A DNA stretch of 64,000 nt from Arthrobacter sp. Hiyo4. Lineage in GTDB: Bacteria > Actinomycetota > Actinomycetes > Actinomycetales > Micrococcaceae. Below are positions 58,187 to 64,000 of the stretch, piece after piece. Numbering within the stretch: the first letter of the stretch is position 1; each line of letters begins with the position of its first letter. A program made the translations under genes and the position numbers. Location of the stretch: NCBI GenBank assembly GCA_002370555.1, contig AP014718.1, positions 3,410,001 through 3,474,000 on the forward strand, read 5' to 3'. Under the pieces are notes generated by a model. The model did no database searches. It saw only the letters and a program-made list of their open reading frames with translations, and was not told where the DNA came from.

Positions 58187-58290
58187 CTGTCCATTGTGCC
58201 CGCGGGGTCCGACAAAAACGTAGGGGTCTGCCCTGATTGGCCCCTGAACTTGGGCCCTGGAACCTGGACCCTAAAAACCTGGGCCGGGCC

Positions 58291-58890
58291 TCAGCTCTTG
58301 GCCGCCTTCACGAAGGCCCGGATCTTGTCCAGGTCCTTCACGCCACGGGAAACCTCGACGCCGGAGCTGACGTCCACGCCCCAGGCACCTGAGGCTGCGG
58401 TGGCGGGTGCCACGGTGTCCGGGTTCAGTCCGCCGGCCAGCAGCCACTTGCGGTCCTGGAGCGCCGTCACATCCACCATGGAGGCGTAGTCCCAGGCCTC
58501 CCCGGAACCGGGCACGGCGGCATCAATCAACAGCATTTCCTCACCCCAGTCGGCGAACGCGTCCGCAGTGGAAGCCATGGTGACCGCCCTGATCAGCTTC
58601 ATGCCGGCGTCGTGCACCGTTGCGACGTCCTCCGGGGTGAGGTCTGCATGCAGTTGGACCCACTCGAGTCCGGCGGCACGGGCGATGGCAACGGCATCGG
58701 CGACAGGTTCATGCCGGAAAACGCCGATGGCAAGTACCCCTTCCGGCACATCGGCCAGAAGCGTGGAAACCTGCGACGGCGAGACCACCCGCGGGCTGGC
58801 GGTGAGGACAAAGCCGACGGCGTCCGCCCCGGCGTCTACTGCGGCACGGACTGATTCGGGCGTACTGAGTCCACACACTTTTACGAACAT
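58291..58890 (-). CDS. trpF: Phosphoribosylanthranilate isomerase
   Basis: Third step of tryptophan synthesis, a TIM-barrel enzyme of 199 residues. MFVKVCGLSTPESVRAAVDA carries the catalytic Cys; GADAVGFVLTASPRVVSP, WVQLHADLTPEDVATVHDAG, EMLLIDAAVPGSGEAWDY (catalytic Asp) and LLAGGLNPDTV with GVDVSSGVEVSRGVKDLDKI form the phosphate site. It is intact and stands alone, away from other trp genes. Confidence 0.95.
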   Translation of the reverse strand: MFVKVCGLSTPESVRAAVDAGADAVGFVLTASPRVVSPSQVSTLLADVPEGVLAIGVFRHEPVADAVAIARAAGLEWVQLHADLTPEDVATVHDAGMKLIRAVTMASTADAFADWGEEMLLIDAAVPGSGEAWDYASMVDVTALQDRKWLLAGGLNPDTVAPATAASGAWGVDVSSGVEVSRGVKDLDKIRAFVKAAKS

Positions 58891-58977
58891 TCCGGCTCCT
58901 TGAGGCTGTCTTCGCGTAGTCCCCCGGGAGGAGATTAGCAGGGAAGTGCCCCTGCGCCGATGTGGGCCCGTTCCATT

Positions 58978-59628
58978 TCAGGTGCCGGACAGCCCACGCT
59001 CCACTGTGGCGCGGCCCGTCTGTTCAAACGCGGCGTCGCCCAGCTGGTTGGCCCACACCTTGATCTGCCCGTTGTCCTGCAGCCAGTTCCTCGGCTGGTA
59101 ATCGCCGTGCGTTGCCACCAGCTGCACCACACCCGGCCGCTGTGCATCGAGCGCCTGTTCAAAGCTGTCGAGCTGCGATTCCGGCAGCAGCCCGTGGGCA
59201 CGGTCCATCCACGCCCGGGTCTTGGCCGTGAGGGCTGTTGCGTAGGTGGACGAGGCCCCGGCCGGCCGGTGAATCCTCGCCAGCAGTGCGCCCGCCTGGC
59301 GGTAGGCTTCCTGATCGTCCTCGGCCGGTGTCCCCTCAACCATGATCCCCGGCAGGAATTCCGTCACCAGGATCCCTGCCTCCGCCGAGGCATGCCGTAG
59401 GGCCGGAACACGGCCGTCGAGCCTTTCGAAGCCTGCGGCGTGGGCTGCGATTTCGCGGTGGATGTGGTGGCTGGTGGTGCTCGCCTTGATGATAAATCCT
59501 TCGCCGACGGCGTGGCGACGTGCAGGACATTCGTATCCTGGAGAGGCCAGGAGTAGTCCTGCCATGCTGAATTCCCCAAGCCAGGACGTCAGCAGCCGGC
59601 TCTGTTCCCCGGTGATCCCCTGGCGCAT
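58978..59628 (-). CDS. Aminoglycoside-phosphotransferase-like protein, incomplete active site
   Basis: A 216-residue APH/ChoK-fold protein. GEGFIIKASTTSHHIHREIA is the Lys/Glu region of the N-lobe, VPALRHASAEAGILVTEFLP the hinge, and VATHGDYQPRNWLQDNGQIK the Brenner HGDxxxxN loop. The Asp that should follow (as in IDFE/DFG) is replaced: the sequence runs IKVWANQLGDAAFEQTGRAT and stops at LSGT, where the family continues for about 60 residues. It is therefore truncated or shifted near 59060. ATG 59628 is preferred over an upstream start at 59667. Confidence 0.65.
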   Translation of the reverse strand: MRQGITGEQSRLLTSWLGEFSMAGLLLASPGYECPARRHAVGEGFIIKASTTSHHIHREIAAHAAGFERLDGRVPALRHASAEAGILVTEFLPGIMVEGTPAEDDQEAYRQAGALLARIHRPAGASSTYATALTAKTRAWMDRAHGLLPESQLDSFEQALDAQRPGVVQLVATHGDYQPRNWLQDNGQIKVWANQLGDAAFEQTGRATVERGLSGT

Positions 59629-59701
59629 TTGCCCAGCATGCCACGCGTGGCGGGGACACCCAAACACTGGAGAGGCCGCCCAAACAAACTAGGCTGGTCC
59701 G

Positions 59702-60363
59702 ATGGAGATCATCCGCTTCGCAGAACTCAGGTCCGAACCGTGGCGCAACAGCGGCGGGGTGACCCGGGAGCTTGCCAGCCACCCGAAGGCCGCATCGGCG
59801 CAGGACGGCGCCTGGGACTGGCGCGTCAGCATCGCCGACGTCAGCAAGGCCGGGGATTTCTCGGCGTTCCCGGGCATGGAACGCGTGCTGACCGTGATCG
59901 ACGGCGAACTCCTCCTACTCACCGTGGACGGCGACGAACACCCGCTGGAGAAGTACCGGCCGTTCAGGTTCTCCGGCGAAGCCGCCGCACACGGCGCCCT
60001 GCCCACCGGAGACATCCGCGACCTGAACGTCATCGCCCGGACGGGTTCGTTCAAGGGCTTCACGTCCATCATCGAGCTCTCCAAAAAACGCGCGCACCCG
60101 GTTTTTGAGGGTCAGCTCGCTGTGCTGCTGCAGGGCCAGGCCACCGTCAGCGCGGGCAGCCTCAGCGTCAGCGCGGACGCCGCGGGAGCCGCAACCGCCG
60201 CAGAAGCCGACGGCGACGGCGTCGGCGACGAAGCCGCCCCCAGCCCCACGGAACCCGAGGCACTGAACCGGTATGACGCCGTCGTCGGCTCAGATACCGG
60301 GACCCCGAAATCCTGGGCCGCGGCTTCCTGGCCGTGGTTTCGATCGACCGCGTGACTGCCTGA
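59702..60363 (+). CDS. hutD: HutD family protein (frameshift near C-terminus)
   Basis: A bicupin-fold protein of about 220 residues linked to histidine utilisation. RSEPWRNSGGVTRELASHP, DWRVSIADVSKAGDFSAFPG, MERVLTVIDGELLLLTVDGD and LNVIARTGSFKGFTSIIELS are HutD-family segments. An Ala/Asp-rich insert lies at about residues 160-185. One base added near 60305 turns the end into PEILGRGFLAVVSIDRVTA, matching the family. HutD is thought to act as a governor of hut expression, binding an intermediate. It is 30 kb from the hut cluster. Confidence 0.87.
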
Positions 60364-60446
60364 TCCAGCGCCGTTGGCTAGCCTCGCCTTCGTTATCTGA
60401 GCCTTCCCACACTGGTCAGCGGCGCGGGCGCTCCTAGACTCTGGCT

Positions 60447-60977
60447 ATGACCTCCACACCCTTTAATGCGCTCCTGTCCACCCAGATCGGCAACGAATTC
60501 GCGGCCTCGCAGCAGTACATTGCCGTGGCCACTTGGTTCGCCAACCAGGACCTCCCGCAGCTGGCCCGTTACTTCTACCGGCAGTCGGTGGAGGAGCGGA
60601 ACCACGCCATGATGATGGTGCAGTACATGCTGGACCGCGACATTGAATTCACCATCCCGGGCGTCCCCGCCGTGCGCAATGACTTCTCCTCCGTCACCGA
60701 GCCGCTGGCCCTGGCGCTGGAGCAGGAGAAGGAAGTGACGGCCGCGATCGAGGCGCTCTTCCGCGCCGCCCGTTCCGAGGACGACGCCCTGGGCGAGCAG
60801 TTCATGCTCTGGTTCCTCAAGGAGCAGGTGGAAGAGGTAGCCGCCATGACCACCCTCCTGAACATCGCCGAGCGCGCGGACAACCTGTTCGACATCGAGA
60901 ACTTCATAGCCCGCGAAACCGTGGGAAACGGCGGCCGCGACTCCTCCGCTCCGGAAACCGCCGGCGGCGCGCTCTAA
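60447..60977 (+). CDS. Ferritin
   Basis: A 176-residue non-haem ferritin that stores iron. STQIGNEFAASQQYIAVATW and FYRQSVEERNHAMMMVQYML carry the ferroxidase Glu and Glu-x-x-His ligands. FTIPGVPAVRNDFSSVTEPL is the loop region, and FMLWFLKEQVEEVAAMTTLL the second Glu pair. No haem-binding Met typical of bacterioferritin was seen, so the FtnA/BfrB type is favoured. It is intact and followed directly by the 77-bp palindromic repeat. Confidence 0.95.
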   Translation: MTSTPFNALLSTQIGNEFAASQQYIAVATWFANQDLPQLARYFYRQSVEERNHAMMMVQYMLDRDIEFTIPGVPAVRNDFSSVTEPLALALEQEKEVTAAIEALFRAARSEDDALGEQFMLWFLKEQVEEVAAMTTLLNIAERADNLFDIENFIARETVGNGGRDSSAPETAGGAL

Positions 60978-61054
60978 AGGCCCCCACCCCCAACTAGGTA
61001 GCAGTAGATGTCGTTATGAGCGCTCATAACGACATCTACTGCTACCTAGTTGGG
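60978..61054. repeat. 77-bp intergenic palindromic repeat, copy 2
   Basis: Starts at the base after the ferritin stop. After the C-rich leader the sequence 60989-61054 is a perfect 66-bp palindrome: 33-nt arms with no loop, centre at GAGC|GCTC. Arms begin CCCAACTAGGTAGCAGTAGA. It is about 87% identical to the copy behind hutU, which has a broken centre. In single-stranded form it would make a very stable hairpin. Confidence 0.85.
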
Positions 61055-61196
61055 ACGGAACTCCGGCGGTGAGGTTGGCCCCCAACCCGGCCACCCGCCG
61101 TCGGGCGTTGCTATGCTGGAAACAAGGCTCCGCACAGGACCCTCCGGACGACGGTTCAGTACCCGGCACGCGACAAGACTGGCCAAAGGATCTGTC

Positions 61197-61518
61197 ATGT
61201 CGTGGTTACTCCTCATTCTTTCCGGGGCGCTGGAAGCCGTCTGGGCCGCAGCCCTGCACCGGACCTTCCAGGCCTCAGGCCGGCGCCGGCTCGCCCCGCC
61301 CTCCTCTTCCTGGTCTCCGTCCTCGCCAGCATGACCGGCCTCGCTATCGCCATGCAGTCCATCCCCACCGGCACCGCGTACGCCGTGTGGGTGGGCGTGG
61401 CGTGGTGCTGACGTCCGCCTACGCGATCACCACCAGGGCGGAACGTCCGACGACGGTGCGCCTGCTGCTGCTCACCGGCATCGCCGCGTGCGTGGTTGGC
61501 CTGAAGGTGGTGGCGTGA
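61197..61518 (+). CDS. Small multidrug resistance (SMR) transporter, subunit 1 (two frameshifts)
   Basis: A four-helix transporter of about 108 residues. MSWLLLILSGALEAVWAAAL contains the essential membrane Glu (residue 13). LLFLVSVLASMTGLAIAMQS, IPTGTAYAVWVGVG (SMR signature) and LLLLTGIAACVVGLKVVA follow. Bases are lost near 61295 and 61405. It overlaps the next SMR gene at GTGATG. Paired SMR genes usually make heterodimers; likely substrates are guanidinium or quaternary ammonium compounds. Confidence 0.87.
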
Positions 61519-61921
61519 TGAACAAGCGTTCCGCTGCCTGGCTGATGCTGCTGGCCTCCGCCGTACTGGAAGCCGTGTGGGCCACCGCCCTGGGCCAGTC
61601 CGACGGGTTCACCCGGCCCCTGCCCACCGTGGTCTTCGCGGTGACGGCCACGCTGAGCATGCTCGGCCTCGGTGCAGCCATCCGCAGCATCCCGCTCGGC
61701 ACCGCCTACGCCGTCTGGGTGGGGACCGGCGCTGCCCTGACGGTGGGCTGGGCGATGGCCGCCGGCGTCGAACCCTTCAGCTTGTTGAAGGTGCTGTTCA
61801 TCGCCGGGATTGTGGGCTGCGCGGCGGGGTTGAAGTCCCTGCCGGCTTCACCTGCCGCGTCCCCACTGCCACGTTCGACGCTGCGCCGGACCCTGCGCCC
61901 GCTGAGTCTCCCCACCTCTGA
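61518..61921 (+). CDS. SMR transporter, subunit 2 (one frameshift in the tail)
   Basis: About 134 residues. SAAWLMLLASAVLEAVWATA has the conserved Glu. VFAVTATLSMLGLGAAIRSI, PLGTAYAVWVGTGAALTVGW and VLFIAGIVGCAAGLKSLPAS match the SMR fold. The C-terminal extension ends TATFDAAPDPAPAESPHL once one base near 61867 is restored. ATG 61518 overlaps the previous stop; GTG 61515 is an alternative. The unequal tails of the two subunits fit opposite-topology partners. Confidence 0.87.
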
Positions 61922-62016
61922 GGCCGTCGGACGGCGTGTCCGGGCGACCCGCCGTCGGAATCCCGTTTGCGCGCCCGAAAGCCGGGGAGAACCAGCGGCC
62001 GGTTTAGGCTTTTGCC

Positions 62017-62643
62017 ATGGACTCCCCCGAAGTACAGCAGGCACTCGACGCCCTGCAGCACAGGCTCGACGGCGGCCGGCGGACGCTGCTGGGCATCACC
62101 GGCGCCCCCGGCTCGGGAAAATCGACCTTCGCGGCCCGGCTGCAGCGGGAGTTCGGCCCTGATACCGCCGTCGTGGTGCCGATGGACGGCTTCCACCTGG
62201 GCAACGCGATCATCGAGGGCACACCGCTGCGGCAGCGCAAAGGCGCAATGGACACGTTCGACGTCGGCGGCTACCTCTCGCTGTTGCAGCGGCTCGTGCG
62301 GCGGGATGAGGCGGTGGTGTACGCGCCCGAGTTCCGGCGGACTTTGGACGAACCGATGGCCGCGTCGATCGCGGTCCCTGCGTCCGTGCCGCTGGTGATC
62401 ACCGAGGGAAACTATCTGCTGGCGGAGACACCTGAGTGGAAGCACGTCCGGGCGCAGCTGGATGAGGTCTGGTTCATGGATTCCCCTCCCGCCCTGCGGC
62501 TGGCCCGGCTGGTGGACCGGCACGTGGAGTTCGGTATGGAGCGGGCCGCAGCGGAGGCATGGGCGGCGGGCCCGGATGAGGCCAACGCGGTGATGATCGA
62601 GGCCACGCGCCGGGGCGCCAACCGGATCATCCCGTGGGGTTAG
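62017..62643 (+). CDS. Nucleoside/nucleotide kinase family P-loop protein (uridine/pantothenate kinase-like)
   Basis: A 208-residue kinase. LLGITGAPGSGKSTFAARLQ is Walker A, AVVVPMDGFHLGNAIIEGTP the substrate Asp-Gly-Phe-His motif seen in uridine kinase and CoaA relatives, RQRKGAMDTFDVGGYLSLL, VVYAPEFRRTLDEPMAASIA, and PLVITEGNYLLAETPEWKHV the TEGNYLL acceptor motif. It matches the YggC/FrcK-like group that phosphorylates nucleosides or sugars. It is intact and not in an operon. Confidence 0.9.
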   Translation: MDSPEVQQALDALQHRLDGGRRTLLGITGAPGSGKSTFAARLQREFGPDTAVVVPMDGFHLGNAIIEGTPLRQRKGAMDTFDVGGYLSLLQRLVRRDEAVVYAPEFRRTLDEPMAASIAVPASVPLVITEGNYLLAETPEWKHVRAQLDEVWFMDSPPALRLARLVDRHVEFGMERAAAEAWAAGPDEANAVMIEATRRGANRIIPWG

Positions 62644-62720
62644 GCGACCGGCCAGGAATACTCGGGCAAGCGCCGGGGTTCTTGGCTGGGATACAAGTCC
62701 ATAAGAAACGGAGAGCACTC

Positions 62721-63715
62721 ATGACGGCACCATTGGTACACCTCGGCGACGGCCTCAACGTCAGCCCCCTGGGTTTCGGCGGCATGGCCCTCACCCCCGT
62801 CTACGGCGAGGTTGACCCCCACGAGGCCCTCAAAACCCTGCACCATGCAGTGGATGCCGGCGTCAGCTTCATTGACACCGCGGACATCTACGGCGGAGGC
62901 AGCAACGAGCAACTCATCGCGCAGCTGCTCAAGGAGCGGCGGGGTGAAGTGCAGCTCGCCACCAAGTTTTCCCTGGTGGGCTCGCCGACTGACGGCTACA
63001 CCGATGTCCGGGGCGATGCCGCCTACGTCCGGCAGGCTGTCGACGCGAGCCTAAAGCGGCTTGGCACGGACGTGATAGACCTCTACTACATGCACCGCCG
63101 TGACCTCCGCGTTCCGATTGTGGAAACCGTGGAGGCCATGGCGGGGCTGGTGCGGCAGGGCAAGGTCAAACACCTTGGGCTGTCCGAGGTGACCGCGCAG
63201 GAGCTGGCCGAAGCCCACTCCGTGCACCCATCGCCGCGGTCCAAAGCGAATGGTCTATCTGGAGTCGCGACGTGGAACGCAATGTGGTTCCAGCAGCGGC
63301 CCGCTTGGGCGTGGGCTTTGTGCCGTATTCGCCACTGGGCCGGGGATTCCTCACCGGCACGGTGGACGCTTCGAGTTTGGGAGCCAACGACTTCCGACGC
63401 CGGATCCCGCGGTTCGCCGCGGACGCCTTTGACGCGAACCAGGGAGTCGTGGCGGCCGTACGGACGGTCGCCACTGGGCTGTCCGCAACACCTGCCCAGG
63501 TTGCACTCGCGTGGCTGCTGGAGCAGGGCAAACGGCGGGGACTGTCCGTGGTCCCCATCCCCGGCACGCGCAAGACGCACCGGATCGACGAAAACCTGGG
63601 CGCACTGTCCCTGGACCTGACCCCTGCGCACCTGGAGGCGCTGGACCAGGCTGCGGACGCCGTCGTCGGCTCCCGCTCGGCGGACCCCAACTGGGTGTCC
63701 CAGGGCCGTGAATAG
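62721..63715 (+). CDS. Aldo/keto reductase (one frameshift)
   Basis: An NADPH-dependent reductase of about 331 residues, (alpha/beta)8 barrel. VSPLGFGGMALTPVYG, then SFIDTADIYGGGSNEQLIAQ (Asp, Tyr), LATKFSLVGSPTDGYTDVRG (Lys) and VIDLYYMHRRDLRVPIVETV (His) give the tetrad. VPYSPLGRGFLTGTVD and VPIPGTRKTHRIDENLGALS bind cofactor. One C is missing near 63223; restoring it gives HPIAAVQSEWSIWSRDVERN. ATG 62721 follows CGGAGAG. It is similar in type to the 16552 fragment. Confidence 0.92.
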
Positions 63716-63725
63716 ACTGAAGCCC

Positions 63726-64000
63726 ATGGATACGTTCATTCACGACCTACGCGACATCACCATCCGCAGCATCTCCGTCAGCGAGATGAACAACAACGTG
63801 TACCTGCTGACCGCGAAGGCCAGCGGTGTGCAGGTGCTGATTGATGCCGCAGACGACCTTCCGGCCATCCAGGCGATGCTGCAGGACGCCGCTGCGGATA
63901 CCGCGGCCACAACCAAACTGGCGCAGATTGCAACGACGCACCAGCATTGGGACCACGTCCGTGCACTGCCGGCGTTGGTGGCAGCAACGGGCGCCCCAAC
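63726..64000 (+). CDS. MBL-fold metallo-hydrolase, N-terminal part (runs off the window)
   Basis: The first ~91 residues of a metallo-beta-lactamase-fold protein. ITIRSISVSEMNNNVYLLTA opens the fold, VLIDAADDLPAIQAML follows, and QIATTHQHWDHVRALPALVA contains the HxHxDH-type metal motif (HQHWDH). The substrate class cannot be told. It begins 10 bp after the aldo/keto reductase stop and is probably co-transcribed. Confidence 0.88.
   Translation, partial: MDTFIHDLRDITIRSISVSEMNNNVYLLTAKASGVQVLIDAADDLPAIQAMLQDAAADTAATTKLAQIATTHQHWDHVRALPALVAATGAP

Overview
The window is high-GC DNA with strong G/C third-position bias. It carries actinobacterial hallmarks: purF-purM beside a DUF3073 gene, ClpB with a HAIR-like HspR site, hutF/hutU genes and many GTG/TTG starts. 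The set and order of core genes suggest the family Micrococcaceae, an Arthrobacter / Pseudarthrobacter / Paenarthrobacter-type soil bacterium. This placement comes from gene content read by eye. No rRNA, tRNA, CRISPR array, insertion sequence or prophage was seen.

Layout. 0-2.2 kb: a MarR regulator divergent from a DoxX-dioxygenase pair. 2.2-8.2 kb (minus): a PucR regulator, glutaminase, APC amino-acid permease and TPP enzyme in one tightly packed unit. 8.3-13.2 kb: a TetR-controlled catabolic segment (two SDRs; enoyl-CoA hydratase, alpha/beta hydrolase, quinone oxidoreductase) ending in a broken junction with an MFS transporter tail. 13.4-19.1 kb: PhoD phosphatase, type I phosphodiesterase, gene fragments and an aminotransferase. 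19.2-29.4 kb: a histidine/urocanate cluster (hutF, an M20 amidohydrolase, an IclR regulator, a ProXWV/OpuC-type ABC importer, hutU, and a histidine ammonia-lyase homologue with an altered MIO motif). 29.5-36.6 kb: mixed small genes and remnants. 36.8-40.6 kb: an overlapping four-gene operon joining a response regulator/PP2C phosphatase, a BcsA-like glycosyltransferase, a STAS protein and an RsbW-like kinase. 40.6-46.8 kb: purF, purM, DUF3073 and a septum-formation-domain protein. 46.9-51.5 kb: DinB, remnants, clpB. 51.7-54.9 kb: modABC with an HTH-TOBE regulator. 55-64 kb: housekeeping and accessory genes (BBE-type oxidase, YccF, trpF, hutD, ferritin, two SMR transporters, a nucleoside-kinase-like protein, an aldo/keto reductase and the start of an MBL-fold gene).

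A dominant feature is that more than thirty genes, including purM, the modABC genes and bcp, are each broken by one or more shifts. Wherever I checked, adding a single G or C to a G/C run restores the family sequence. This pattern fits homopolymer undercalling in the source sequence better than mass pseudogenisation, so most broken genes are annotated as single CDS spanning the shift. A smaller set of defects is not of this type: two in-frame stops in SDR genes, the oxidoreductase/MFS junction near 13.01 kb, and several fragments lacking one or both ends. These may be real rearrangements or assembly joins.

The strongest candidate for an under-described system is the 36.77-40.58 kb operon. Its gene set is that of a partner-switching phospho-relay (phosphatase, STAS antagonist, kinase) translationally coupled to a membrane glycosyltransferase that carries a ~145-residue insertion between its catalytic motifs.
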